Below, one piece after another: positions 50,523 through 63,900 of a stretch of 64,000 bases of DNA. Location: the NCBI RefSeq assembly GCF_021155775.2, contig NC_060236.1:34062548-34126547 (forward strand). Direction: 5' to 3'. The first letter of the stretch is position 1, and each line of letters begins with the position of its first letter. Origin of the DNA: Neodiprion pinetum. Its lineage: Eukaryota; Arthropoda; Insecta; Hymenoptera; Diprionidae. The notes beneath the pieces were generated by a model, which saw only the letters and a program-made list of their open reading frames with translations, ran no database searches and was not told the DNA's origin. A program made the position numbers and the translations under genes.

Positions 50523-53325
50523 ATGAAGAAAAAAAGAAATTCACCGTAAATTAAGGGTTTAATTTGATTAATGTGGTGGACCTGTCTTGAGGGTGCAATC
50601 AATTAGAGTCGGTCCCTCGGAAGAATTCCCTCCAACGACTCTTCCGTTGATCCATGGCCACGGATTCTCGGCACCAATCAAAGAATGACAATTACTTTTT
50701 GATTCTCGTCAGGGAGTCTCGTTGAATCAGCGCCGACGAGGATATATCTACAGTACAAATTATTTACACCCCTTCTTCCTTCTTTTACCGTCTTTTTCTC
50801 CAGCTCGACGTCGAGAAAAAAAATTCACCTTGGCATTGTAATCAGGTAGGGAATATTCCGACGATAAATTGGAAAAGAGGTCAAAGAAGCGAAGAAAAAA
50901 GGAAACAGAATGAATAAAACGAATATCTCACGCATCGAGACGAGCAAAAAACTAATATTTTGAATCTCTTGCAACGGTCGGCGGAATAATGAACAGTTGT
51001 AAACACAGGCGGAGGTTTTTTCGCTTTTTTTTTTTCACCGTCATTTATTATTGTTTTCGATTGGGGGCACGTTTCGTAACTTTGATCAATCGATGAGAGA
51101 AGTTTTTTTGTCTGTGGAAATCGGTATACGTAAAGTCAATCAAAACGCTGCAATGACCGTTTCATTCAGTCTCCCGAAGGTTTGAATTTATTCATACTAG
51201 GTATAACACGTATATATTTGGTTTTGAATAAATACGTACTGGACTGCAGGGTTCGATTCTGTGGAGGTGAGGGGGGATCCCATCGGGGATCGGGAACGGA
51301 ATGAAATTTATTTCCGCACGGAGAGACAAAGTCTGAGAGGAAATCCATCAAATTTTCTCTGCCCGTCCGATTTCCGAAAGCTTGCTTATCGAACGTACAA
51401 CGCTTGTGTGTCTGGGTGGGTTTCATCTTCAAAGTGAGGATGAGACTTGATCAAAGATGTATTTCTCAAATAAGTGGAAACACGCGCGGGGGCAGCAACA
51501 GCAGCGAGACTGAATTTAATTCCGCGAACGAAAAGCGAGAGGCGAGGCGAGCTTTTCGTCAAAAACGCATTTTTAAAGCTATGGCATCCGGCGTTTCATG
51601 CCAGCCTGGAATCTTTGATACCCGCTGATCCGAAATAACAAGAATGCCATTTTTGATGTTTGCGAAAGAATTCTCTTCTCGCCATTGTCCTGCACTACCC
51701 ACCATTTTGTTTGTTTGTGTATCTTCTTTTTTTTCAAACGTGGCGTTTGGTCGGGTTTCAACGGTTCAAAATAAAAATGTATGTTGGACGACGAGAGAAT
51801 AAAATTATTCTGTGAAATCTCTTCTCTACCACTACCCAACTTCCATGCAATAGTATGCGGGAAAATAGAAGACGCACAAAGTCGAATTTTAAAAATGCGA
51901 ATATCTTTTTTACAAACTTTTAAGAACGTAGAAATTCGCAGCTTAGAAAAGTAGAAACGTAGAAGAATAGCGTACAGAAAAGTAGAGTGTATACAATCAG
52001 AGCTCGGATGCACAGCAAAAACCGGGAAAAGTCAGGGAATTTCAAAAACAAGCCTGGAATTTTCACTATTTCGAAGAAACGAACTCGTTTTTATACTAAG
52101 TACTATCGATCTTGAAAATAAGAAGAAAAATTGTACTTGAAATTTTGTTTCATTGCACCACTTCATACAATCTATGTATATTAGTCAAAACCACAAATCT
52201 TCTTTCGTTTTTTCTTTTTTTTACGAAAAATTACAGGCTGTTGTTTGTAAATTGATATTGAAGCAGTAAGTTAGTTACCAGGTAATATTGAAGGTATTAA
52301 TCTGTAAAAAGAAATTGTCATTAATCAGCAGCATATTTCTTGAAAGGTTACTGAAAAAATCCCATTTTTGCAGGCTGGAATACCTGGAAAAGTCAAGAAA
52401 TTTTATATTCCAAAAAGCGTACGAAACCTGAGAATCGTCGGAATTCTGGTATACGCTTATTCATTCAGACGATTATACGTATATCACGGTTTTCTACACA
52501 TTGATTTTCCAATATCTTTCTATACTTTCTACACTTCGTGGATTCTGTGAACCGGATTTTATTGATGATTCTGATATCGTGACCCTTTACTCGTTATCCT
52601 TTCCAAACTTTCTACATTTCCACCCGCATTCGATTTCAGCCTTTTTAGATTTACTCGTATTATAAAGCGCATTTTTTCGCTCCCCATGCTCGACACGAGA
52701 CTTGAACGGAATTGCGGGACACGAGTCATGGCAGACAGGCGGGAAGAGCAGAGAGCAGAGAGCAGAGAGTCTACATTTCCTTGATCCTATTTTCTCAGGA
52801 AACCCGGTGAATCCTGCCGGCATGGCAGTGAATTTACACTCAGGGGATGAATTCAATTGGTCGCTCTACAGCTCGAAGACGCTTCTGTTCCTCCTCCCCG
52901 TTCCGTTTCTACCGCTCTAGCAGGGCTCACACTGTCGAGTACCTACACCAGGTTGATAAATGCTCAGCTACCCAGCTACGTGCAAGATGAATGGACTCGG
53001 CGGCTCTAGCGTGATGCCAATTTCTGTTTAAATTAATTAAAACCTAATTTCCTCATCCTCGCAACCGCCGCGCCAACATCGAAAAGGACTGGCAATTTCG
53101 CACCTCAGAAACCAGTGACCAGTTAAAAAAAAAAAAAACTAGAAAAATCATCTTGCCTAAAGAGACCAATCTTGGAAATTCCTCTTATTTCCGGTATTCA
53201 AAACAATGAAAGTCTCGAACAGCAAAGATTTTTAGTCTCGAAAAACTTAAGGGAATGGCTCGGTTTATTTTGCTTGATATTTAATCAGTTCTCAGTGAAA
53301 AGCAAACCAAAATCATTAAAATCGG

Positions 53326-53348
53326 TTTTTTTTTTTTTTTTTTTTTTT
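53326..53348. repeat. Poly-T run (23 T)
   Basis: Uninterrupted thymines. The upstream + frame reads into it as poly-Phe. No retroposon body was recognised next to it. Confidence 0.95.
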
Positions 53349-54093
53349 GAGATATTGTCAGACTAAAAACGATCATAAATCCAAACGTCCATCTAAAAGT
53401 GGTCGGAGGTGATTCCCCGAGACTTCAGGGAACGTGAGGATCCAACGAATACCAAATTTTCAAAGTCAATCATTTCTCTAAGTGTAATTTAGCAGTATTG
53501 AATTGTCCCGATATGAAAATCAGCACAGTAACAGATCAAAAAGAAGATGTGAAAAAATAAAAATTGAGAATAAACGACGCCAATGCGTGAGATTAAGCCG
53601 ATCTCCCATCAGCTGGTAGGCATACAACCGGAGTAAGCTAATCTGAATGATTTACGTCCGAAACGTCGCCCCGCCTTTCCCTGATACAAAAGCTCAATTG
53701 CCGTCGAGTTTAACTCCGGTTCCTTCATAATTGGGTGGGTTCACCACGAAATTTCATTTTTTTATACTTTCAAATGATAACTCGGTTTATAAATAACAAT
53801 TAAAGAAGTGTATGTATTACATTGTCGCATATCATGCATGCGTAATATAACGACGATATAAAAATCAGGACCGTTTGAAACTGTCTCTTTCGCGCCATGT
53901 TCATCACGTCATTGGTGATGTTTCTAGCCTATAACCTAGAGTTATTATTTTAATCTAAAGCATTGATATTTTGACATCTTGTCACGCTGAAATTATGGTT
54001 CTACTACCTATTTAGTACGTTTTTTTTTTCATAGAGCTGCCAGATTCTCAACTACCAGAGTGGCAGCACAGGAAATCGATCGAAAGAAAGGAG

Positions 54094-54374
54094 ACGTACA
54101 AGGAGAGTTCTGGACACAGATCCCGATACTGACTTTACAGTTCCCGATACCGACTTTACAGCTCAGACACAGACCCTTTTCTTCAGGTAGGTATTATCTC
54201 CACTCTGGTTAACTTTCTTGGTCATCATCGGAAAAAATTCCAGTAGTCCAACGTCAATCAGAGTGGGAATAACCCGCACCCGAAAAAAAGGATTTGTGTC
54301 TAAACTGTGAAGCGGTTAAAAGTGTCGATAAAATGTCGGTAACCGGATCTGTATTCAGAACTCTCCTTGTATGT
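54094..54374. mobile_element. TA-flanked MITE-like element (281 bp)
   Basis: The left 30 bases (ACGTACAAGGAGAGTTCTGG, then ACACAGATCC) and the inverted right end (ACATACAAGGAGAGTTCTGA, then ATACAGATCC) match at 27 of 30. If CAAGGAGAG is the true end, TA flanks both sides. Inside is a tandem pair of 21-bp units (54121-54162). No transposase. The strong end match suggests a fairly young or conserved element. Confidence 0.75.
54121..54162. repeat. Two 21-bp tandem units
   Basis: TCCCGATACTGACTTTACAG(T) is followed by TCCCGATACCGACTTTACAG(C), two differences in 21. They lie inside the inverted-repeat element. A 21-bp period keeps reading frame, but I see no sign that it is translated. Confidence 0.9.
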
Positions 54375-57300
54375 TTTGTGAAGTATTAGTGACCAGAAGG
54401 TAGATTGAAGAATGAAGAAAGTTGAGTCGGAATTCCGGTCAGGTGAATGGAAAAATTTAACTGTTGGGAAAACGAAGATGTTTGCGTTTTCGACGTTTCG
54501 GCCGGGCCCTGCCGACCATCCTCAGGAAATTTTGACGACCTGTTCCTGCTTAGGTGTTATTAGTTCAGCATTTTGGACTTCCGTGTATCCTTGTATGTCT
54601 ACTGAAAAATCATTCTTCAAAGGCGAACAATCGAAACAGCAAGCAGCACCAGCAATAATCCGGTTCTGGACTGCGTGCAGAACGGTGCGAACCTCCGGCG
54701 GAATTACTCCGGCGCAATAGGAAGGCGAGATATGGTAATTTGTGCGGCGAATGTCCCGTGGGCACTGTGGGACACACCGGCGTTGCCTCCCGGCACTATA
54801 TTTCGTCTATCGATTCCGCAGCCCGGTCGGTTTCCCAAAGTGTGTTGGTGAGCCGGTGCAGCACTGGCCCAAACCGTATCGCCCGGCTCGCTTTAAAACG
54901 GACTGATGACCCGCATTCGGATAAAGGGCCTACTCAAGGCGTGCTTCTGCACGCGACCCTCCAGCCCTGCAAAGTACACATGATCGGGCAGGACTGCGGA
55001 GCGCGAGAGCAGCGGTTCGGGTTACCGAGATAACGCCTGAAATCGGGGTGAAAAATTGAACGGCGCGAAGTCGAGATTATCTCTGCATCTGAAAATGTCG
55101 AGTCCCGCCTACGTTCGCAGGGGTGGTTTTTTTTTTTTTTGCTTTACTTCACCTCAGTGACACTCGAAGACTCGGTCAGGGAAGATATTTTTTTTCCATG
55201 AAAAATTCATTGACCATAATATTCTTTGATTTTATAATAAAATGAGCTGGTTCCGTTGTATTTGACGAGATAAGATGCGTGGAATGGTACATATATTCAA
55301 GGTTTTATCTACGATGTTATAAATTATAAAGATGAAGTCGCACGTGCCACAGATTTAGGTAAAGTCAATCATAATATTCATTTATAAGTGAGACGAATCT
55401 GCAGCTATGAAACGAAACGAGTACGGACAGACCAGTGAATTGAAACATGTTGTTTTTCTAGATATTTACAGGGCTCTGAAAGAGATGGACTCTACTCGTC
55501 GGAACGAGGTCAACCCTTATTCGTGGACGATTTCTAAATTGAATCACGATCCGAGTGGATGGTGTACGTAGTCTGAGCGAACAGTGGACTCGCAGTTGTC
55601 AGATGAAAGGTTGCAGGTGCGTCGGATGTTTCATTTCTGCTTCCTCGGGAGAATTTCTCGCGAAGAGACGTAGTACAGGGAGATTAACGTCGGGGATATC
55701 TGGTGACCAACTAGAGGTGGGTTGTAGAGAAAGAGCTTCTCGGAAGACGAGCTTCTTTTATTTCAAAGCTCCGGTGAACCCGAAGCAGGCCACTCGAGAA
55801 ATTAATTAAGAAACAGAGTGGGTATAAGGTATTGAGTCGGGATTGCGAACTCGATGGAAATTCTTTGAAAGTCTTACAACTAACAACAAAAAGGAGACGC
55901 AGTTTTTCGGTCTTCCCAATCCGCTTCGTCCTCCTCCTTCACGCTCCTAAACGATCCACGTCCAATATGTTTTAGAGAATGACTTGATAAAGTCTCGCCG
56001 AAAGGAGTTTCAATGCTCGTCCGAGTCACTCGAGGACTTCTTTTTACTGCCCCCATTCCGTTTCACATACGTATCGACTGTCGCTGATGCATCCCTGCCT
56101 CCACCTCTTCTTCCTCCCTCTCCTACCCTAGATAATCTCACTCGGTAAGTTACTGGAAAAACGATCGTCCTGGATTCTTTTTATAATAACTTCAGTCCAC
56201 GCCAAATCCATACGGGGAGGAAATCGGCGTCACGTGAACTGTAGAAGACTCGAAAGCGCGGATGGAAAGATTTTCACGGACCCCTTTTACACCGGACTGG
56301 ACAAAATATTAGATCCCGAAAAAAATGTATTGGCTGAGCCAAAGTCATTTTTCATTTTTTCCACACTCTTTACTTGAATTTGGATATTTTTGATTAGGCA
56401 GAGGTTTTTTTTACTATGCGTTTGAAAATCGGTTTTCTAGTGTAAAATTGATCAAGGATCGAAATTTTCTGTGTATGTACTTGAATATACGTACATTGCG
56501 AGAATAGAATGAAAAAATTTTTTGACAATCGACTTTTTGAATAATCCCAACCGCCTGCAACCCTTGAAATAATCTTTCTCAATACCGAAGCGATGGGTAC
56601 AACTCACCGTCTTCAAATTTCGAACGATTCGCATGTCGAATGGTCTGCGAAACCCGTGATTGGACCGTGACCTGCAATCTGCATCGCGATCTCCAATGTC
56701 GTGTGCCAACTCCGTTCAAGCAACGTAACTCTCGAGTTATAGGTTATGAGGTTGAGTTCCCGTGGCGAGTTCCGAAGCCGCGGTACGGATATCTTATTGG
56801 TATAAGAAAAGTAACAAGTTGTCTCTTTCCTTCGTTCCCCGAGAGACGGGACAATATTTCAGTATCGGCTAATGCACGTTATCAGTCCCGTCGGTCCCGG
56901 GGGACATCGAAAACTCCCGGCCACCCGCATTCTCCAACTCTCCGCAAAAACAAACACCATTTTACTCCTGGCGCGTGTTTATTGCCCTTGATCGCTCGCC
57001 CTGCAGACCCCGAAATTTTCTCCTCTTACTCTTTGTCCAAGCCTCATCGATGATAAGCTACCTTCTCCGTCAAAGTCACGAGGTTAATGTGACGTTTTTT
57101 TTTTCCTTGCGCCCCACCGCCATTCAATTCCATCGTGAGAGAACGATCCGATTATTTCAACCCCTCAACGGGACGACTCGTCAAAGGCTCCGGACAATAC
57201 CGAGATTCCATCGAATTTGAGGTTAGCTGCAGGATCGGTTGACGGTTCGAACTCACGAATCTCGCCATTGTTCACTCGTCTAACGAATCGTTACACAAAT

Positions 57301-58017
57301 TTTCAACTTGCTCTCCAGTGTCTTCTGCTTTTTACTCGTTATGCGCAAGTTTCGAGTGCTTTCTCGGACGCGTTTTTTTCTGAAAATCTAGTTCAAATTC
57401 GCTTTGCGTTTAATAAATTCTCGTGGAATAACAACGTCTTCGTTCAACTCCGAGGTGGGAAAACGGAGAGGTTACAGGTACCATCTTCGATCGGGAAATG
57501 CCGGTATACTCGTATACCTATCCAAGTTGTGAAATCCATTTGAGAGCAGCAAGTTCGTTCCTCGAGAAGGCATTAGCCGGCTGCTATGCCGGCCGAATGT
57601 ATTGAAAGGTATTCAAGGCAAAACTGAACTGTGGCGGTTTTAAATAAACATTTAAAACTTAGTTTACGGAAAGTTCTCGGCAACGGTTGCAGTGCCGGCT
57701 GCCTCAGGACACGGGTAGCGGTTGAGTAGTACTTTAAAAGCAGCTTAAATTTCACTCCTCGAAAGCTCTTTGCGAGGGTGGGTCAGTGTGTGTCTCTGTG
57801 TGTCTACCTATACCTGTGTATACAACGCAAATGCATTCGGTCGTTTGCCAAAGTTGACAAAGTTATTAGTGAAATGGAAAACCAAACAAGCGAGCAGCAA
57901 GATAAGTATCAGGAACAAACAACGTGCGGCATTAAGTGCGCGAAATGTGGATGATTTGACCAAGATAAAAATTCAAAGAGATCATCTCTCGCGGTATGTA
58001 TACATAACTATGTATAC

Positions 58018-58051
<34 letters not shown>

Positions 58052-58054
58052 ACA
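58018..58054. repeat. (TA)n-rich microsatellite
   Basis: TATA and TGTATA units ending in TACAGGGTGAATTCG. The sequence after the TA tract may be an element end but has no partner that I found. Confidence 0.85.
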
Positions 58055-58117
58055 GGGTGAATTCGTAACGACTGCACGGTCCATCGTCTGCTGAAATTTA
58101 ACCCCAGAACTAATGTA

Positions 58118-58137
58118 CGGGGTCGTTAACGACCCCG
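58118..58137. repeat. Perfect 20-bp palindrome
   Basis: CGGGGTCGTTAACGACCCCG reads the same on both strands, with a GTTAAC centre. It could be a dimer binding site, part of a fold-back element or chance. Confidence 0.95.
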
Positions 58138-60445
58138 CTTTAAAGTTGCCAAGGTTGGTGTTTCGTGAACGTAGGTGAATTTTAATTTTTTACTCAAATG
58201 AAAGTATTTGACTCATTATTACGTAATTTAAGCGCGAATAGTCACATACATATATAATCTAAAGCCATAAACTTCACATACCGAAGCGTGTATTTTCTCC
58301 GTGTATCTTAGAGTTGAGGTAAAAATCAGGAAAAATTATTCAATCGTTTTCGAATGATTTGAAGTTGGTTTGGACGATGGGACTAAAAGAAATTCTTCAA
58401 CAACCAAAATAAGGAGCATCCCAATGTACATAGATTCGTGTGTTTGTAATTGCGCTTGTATACAAGCTTACTCAATTATTGTTTGCGTCGGTGACGAGGC
58501 ATCGTAGACAAGCGACAGGTAGGTTATAAAATATGTAGGTCTATAGAACGACCTAGGCAGGTAATTATTCGTTGATTCGCGGGCACGCAGACCTGCCGAT
58601 AAGATCTAAATAATGCGCCGAGGCTCGTGTTAAACTGACAACGTTGTTGGAGAACACGCGTCAGGGAAAATAATCACCCGAGGGGTTGATCCGCGTGATC
58701 GCCCGAATACACAGTTATTCTGATGTACGCATGTACAGGTCTGTATAATACACTTCTGTCTTGTACTCCTAGTTATCTGTTATATAAGACACTTGGAATT
58801 AGTGGAATTAGGCGGAGACGTATTACGGGCGAGGAGTGTCAACGTGCAATGTATGTATGTATGTATGTGCCTACCTACAGACCTACGGATGATCCACGCT
58901 CCGCGTGTTCCTCACTCTTAACATCCGAAGCCCACCTCCCATTACCCAAGATGAATAACTCATGGGTACATGAGACGTCCATTCGGTCTCGTGTCGCTAG
59001 CGAGGGGTTGCAAAACTCGCAAAATAGCTGGTCGATTTCTTGTGATTTTCGAATCAACGAGATTACCAGTGATTTCTAAATTTTAGAAATCATTCGTTTC
59101 TAGACCGTAAAGAAATTAATATCGATAGATTAACAATAATTAATTTACGATCAGGGATACGCGGCTCTCTCGATTAATAATATAGATTATTGAAAAAATT
59201 AGTATCATTCTTTTATTCTCTCGTAAACATTTTCGTGAAAACTTAAAATTTTTTTGGTACGTAGACGTTGGATAAATGCTTGCTCGCTTGCTTGGAAAGG
59301 GGATGAGTGATTTCCACCGATTTACGAAATCACGTGAGTTTTTTGTGATTCCCAGATGACTCCTTAAGCATTTTGAGAGATCATGAGGAAATCAGGAGTC
59401 ACGCAACTTTTACCAGTTGCCTGTCTGATTTCGGATGAAATGGTTGAATGATTTTTTTCGTTGAATGAGCTTCATTCTTCGATCAAAGAATCCTGATGTG
59501 CAGGAATGAATTTTACGCAAACAGAATTGGTTTGTCAAAAAATGACATCAGTTTTATTCATTTTATTACGAGATGATCGTACCTTGATCATTAATCAAAT
59601 TATTGTACTTTTGAGTTGTAAAAAAATGGAGTCGTAACTAAAAAAAAATCATTGGTTGTCAACACTTGATTTCAAATCGCTTCAAGGTTGTTAAAAATTT
59701 AACTAATTTTTTTCATTTCACGCTACGATTGTTCGTTTTATTATGTTCTACAAATTTTGCTGGAACGAATTTCTTACTTTTCTTTTTTTTTTTTTTTTAA
59801 GCTATTTTCGTGGTAATAAAAATTTTATCCCTTCTTTCAACTTGAAAATAGCTTCAAAACACAGTGAGATACAAAAAACAGAAACACCGTCGAACATTCT
59901 TTTGTTTCTACTTTATTATAAAGCACCGCAAAAATTATTCTACTAATAAACAAAATCGAAAACGACTAAATTCAGCGATGTCTTCCTGGAAATATCCTCC
60001 ACGTTCGCCAAACTGCAAATTGAAATTACTAACTTCGGTATGATCAGAGATCTGGATATCGCGCATCCTCCAACCGTTTTTCGGTAACCGTTCGTCCACA
60101 CGAGTCAACGAAAGAACGACGCAGAAACGACGATATCGAATACATAGCTATTCATCCAGAGGAATAAAGAACGTTTCACTTTCCATCTTTGACAGGAAAC
60201 TCCGCCCACCTCTCTTTACATATTCTCTCTTTATATCTCGCACCGCGCGGCGGGGAAAACGCGACCCTTGTTCGTCCGACGGCTGCATATTCATAGGACA
60301 GTCTTCGGCTCGAACGACCCTCTATGAATACATCATTCTTTTCATGCTCCGGTATTTTCTATACGTATATATATATATATATGTATATATAGGAGCGTTA
60401 TGCATATACTTTTCAAAATTCGAACGTCTCTCTGTTGCAACGGTG

Positions 60446-60470
60446 CAGCAGCATCAGCAGCAGCAGCAGC
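60446..60470. repeat. Short CAG repeat
   Basis: CAGCAGCAT followed by five CAG units. The + frames read Gln- or Ser-rich peptides. A coding polyQ exon is conceivable, but there are no convincing splice sites around it. Confidence 0.85.
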
Positions 60471-60855
60471 GGAGCCGCGGAGCTGCGGAACCGCTCGGTC
60501 GGTACAAAATTGATGCGAACGTCGGTAAATCCCGGTATTAACAAGGTAATTGGCACCCTGCTATACCTTACATCAACTGTGAATCCCCTCCCTTCCATCA
60601 CTCCCGTTTACCGCGGACGGGAATCGTCCTCGAACGTTAACGAATTGCATTTGATTATTTCGATTTATATTTGCAATGCAAAATCGTTTCCTTTGCTGTA
60701 TGTATGTATACATGTATATATCTATGCGAATATATAAATCGCGCCAACGGCATTCATTACTCCGAGAGACTAGTAATTCTATTTCCACGCGTTACATTTC
60801 TACGCGGAGATTTTTACCACACCTTAACGATCTTTCTACTTCTGCTGCATTTTAG

Positions 60856-60971
60856 ATGAAATCGATTACGCGAAAATCCAGAGAAAGGGGTTTTTTTTTT
60901 TTTTCAAGTTGGTACTCGGAAAATTTCTGTCAAATACTAAAATAAAAAGATTGCGGCAAAACCTGGAGGAG
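60856..60971 (+). other. Weak exon-like segment between good splice signals
   Basis: A strong pyrimidine tract (TCTTTCTACTTCTGCTGCATTTTAG) precedes the segment and GAG|GTAAGA follows it. One frame is open for all 116 nt, with two leading bases that match a phase-1 acceptor, the phase in which the Ig exon ends. The peptide starts EIDYAKIQRKG and then reads through a 14-T run as poly-Phe, before ending RLRQNLEE. The homopolymer and the lack of any domain argue against real coding. It may be chance or non-coding RNA. Confidence 0.12.
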
Positions 60972-63900
60972 GTAAGAAAATATTTATAGGTGGCCAACAA
61001 TTATTGTGATGTTATTTATTTACTTTTTATCCGTGCCCATGTCTAAAGAATCGTAACGAGTAAACCTGCGTGAGAAAAATGGCGAAATGGTGTGAAGAAT
61101 TTAATTTTTCCTCGCTAATTGAAGTATGCAGTTGATGACTAGCTTAGCCAACGTTAAGAGAGATATGTTAATTGTGAATTATTATCGCGCTTGAATACGT
61201 GAAATCAAAATATGGCTGTCGTTCAGTCGGTTGGGATACCATTTCACTTGAATCTCGTCGAGACTTGATTAATGGGAAATAATAAAACACAGCGGGAATG
61301 GTTTGATTGTAAATTTTTTACTAAAAATCAAGAACAGCACAACTCGTCATAAGTTTGAGTGAAAGGTTAACGGATTTCTCTCGTATCACACAAGCCGATA
61401 TCTTCGGACAGAATCGATTCTCCATTTGGCAGTTGGCTATAAATATTGTGTTAAAATATGGATCGCGGGCTCTGCAGCAGGCGCTCGCTTTATCAATAAT
61501 ATTTGTATAATTGGTGAGAATCGGACAGTTATGGAGTATCTTTACACATTCACCTCTCCCGGATCGAATCAAATAAACAAAATCGCTATCTAAGATGTGA
61601 GATTGATTTTTCTCTCTCCAACGTTCGTAAAATCGATCTACTGACAGGCCTTGTAAATCTTTATTACTGCCGCCTATTTCATACCTCGGGAATATTTTTC
61701 TTTTTCGTTTCTTCATTATTATTATTATCATTATAATTTTTTTTCATTTTTTGTCATTTACAGACGAACTCTGGCATTAATGGATAGTTTCCAATGGATG
61801 AGGTTGTTTGCAATTTCCTGACTTCGTTTCCTTTTTTTTTTTTTTTTTTTTTTCGAAAAACGAAAATACTCGACGAGAATGCATCTTTTTTTTTTTTTTT
61901 TTAAGAGAATAATTTTTTCAACACAAGGTACAAGACGAACGTCAATAGATGTTTTCAACGAGGATATTGTTTCACAGGCGGATTTGTCGGTGAGTAGAAA
62001 TTGAGGAATTTAGAAATTTTCACGAGTAATTAAAAGTCTGCAAAAGCGACGTCGAAAAACGATTTAAAGACGCCGTGTAACTATATAGACGAGAGACGCT
62101 CGTGTATACACGTCGCCCCCGCGCGTCGTTATTACAGAGGCAATTAAACCTCGCGATAATTACTGTCTCTTGTTGAGGTGAAATTTAATTTGGTCCAAGA
62201 TGGGAGGATTATCGGAACGGCGTTGACCCGCGACGACCTTGGATAATTTACTTTTTCGCTTCTGCGTACGTAATTCAATTTTCTCCGTCCTGGAAAGGTC
62301 TTGTGCGCAAAAAAGTGAAGGAGAAAAAAAATAAATAAATAAAATAATAAATAAATAAATAAATTTAAAAAAAAAAAGAAAGAAACGGAAAAACTCCTCC
62401 AAGCTTTTTAATTTTAATTTTTTTTTATTATTACATCAAGCTCCGCCGAAGCTTCGCCCGGACTAAATATCGCGTCATCGGTATGATATGAATAAACTTT
62501 GAATTTTACACAGTCGATGGAAAAGGAGAGGCATATAGGAACCAGAAGAAAAAAAAAAAAAAAAAACGACTGCTACGGAATAGCAAGTTTTAAAGCGAAA
62601 TCGCGAAAAGTTTATTATTACAGCGGGAAAGCTTGAAGGCTGTATACTTTATATAGGTACAGATCGATTGATTCGCCTCCTCGTGTGTTATTGATCTTCG
62701 GATATAAAGTCCACTTATATATTATTAACCGCCTCGGCTCTATCGCTTCTCTATTTTTTCTTTTTTTTTTTTTTTTACTTTTGCACTCCCTTTTTTCGCC
62801 TCCCTCTCTTCCCTTGCTTCTTCATTTCTTTCTCTACCCTTGATTTCGACCTTCTCCACGTCTTCCGCAAGGAATAATTCACCCTCGTCGTATTATCACA
62901 CATGTAATATAGATTCGGAAAAGAAGGTGGAACGTATTTATTCCAGGCAAGCGTTGGCAGATATTGATGCATATCGGTTATAAAATATTATCATTTTTGT
63001 TCAAAATCTAAATATTCAATTTTTCCATTAAAATATGTACATTCGAAAGTGTTATTACACGACTACGAAAAATTGGTTTTTTTTTCTTTTGCTTGAGATT
63101 TTAACAATAAAATTTACTTCATAAGGAGATGTTAATAACGCATTAATTGCTCGGTAATAACGTCTTGGCAAATATAACGTTCATTGCATGTATTTAAGAA
63201 GGAGGACAATATATATAACGTATTTAATACTCAATGAGTAATGAATTCACGTTTTATCGAACACGTTAATGTGTATTAAAAATTAATAATAATTAATATT
63301 TAATAAAGTCGGAATAAATTGATCAGGATTTAATTATGAATGGGATTTCTGCCATTTCCAGGTAATTAATCGATTTGCCAATAATCTTTTCAAAAAGCAT
63401 TAGCTAACGTTGTTACCGATCGTTATCGCTAGCGGTGATAATGACTTGTTGGATTGACACGTGAGCAAGTATTGTTAGGTTAGATTCGACGGTCACGGGT
63501 TATGTTACGTTTATCGAGATTGAGTTTGTTTCGCGCTCGGCCGACTATGGCGCTGCAGGTTTCCCCGCGTTGCCAACATAACTGTCTAGTGTAAAAAATT
63601 AACCGTCCCAGATTCATTGTCCCCAAGTACCTTGTACCTTGGGCGAATGTATCCAGGCGAAATGCGAAAATATTTATTCCCATTTGAGAAAACAGCACGG
63701 CCTCGAGGTGCGGAAAAAAAAAAATAAATAAATGAAAAGTAACAATCAAATGAAAAAACGGCGGAAAAAAAAATACGCGAGTATGATAATATCCGGGAAT
63801 ATAAGAAAAGGCAAGAAAACAGTGAATCGAAATGTATCAAACAGCGAAGCGCACTCATCTCTTCGCTGGTCTTTCCCCTCCCCCCCCCCCCCCCCCCTTC

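Larger units (their letters stand above)
49773..54093. other. Non-coding stretch, no gene seen
   Basis: Contains a GA/GGGA-rich tract (50461-50522), a 23-base poly-T (53326-53348), poly-A runs and a pair of GGAAAAGTCAGG/GGAAAAGTCAAG-type sequences (about 52023-52045 and 52386-52402). The 144-codon minus frame at 51579-52013 has no domain. Confidence 0.55.
54375..60855. other. Non-coding stretch, no gene seen
   Basis: Contains a GC-richer patch (54640-55030), a poly-T (55129-55140), a TA microsatellite (58018-58054), a 20-bp perfect palindrome (58118-58137), GTAT repeats (58853-58868), another TA tract (60366-60390) and a CAG run (60446-60470). The 137-codon frame at 56640-57053 shows no domain. 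Confidence 0.55.

Noticed and set aside
51250..51262. GGGTTCGATTCTG, B-box-like
   Set aside because: No A box at the right distance upstream and no tRNA fold.
54412..55033. Two adjacent + frames of about 100 codons
   Set aside because: In different phases, Cys- and Ser-rich without a domain pattern, next to a transposon-like element. Base composition explains the open frames.
56640..57053. 137-codon + frame in GC-richer DNA
   Set aside because: No conserved motif, a second overlapping frame nearby, and no promoter or splice support.
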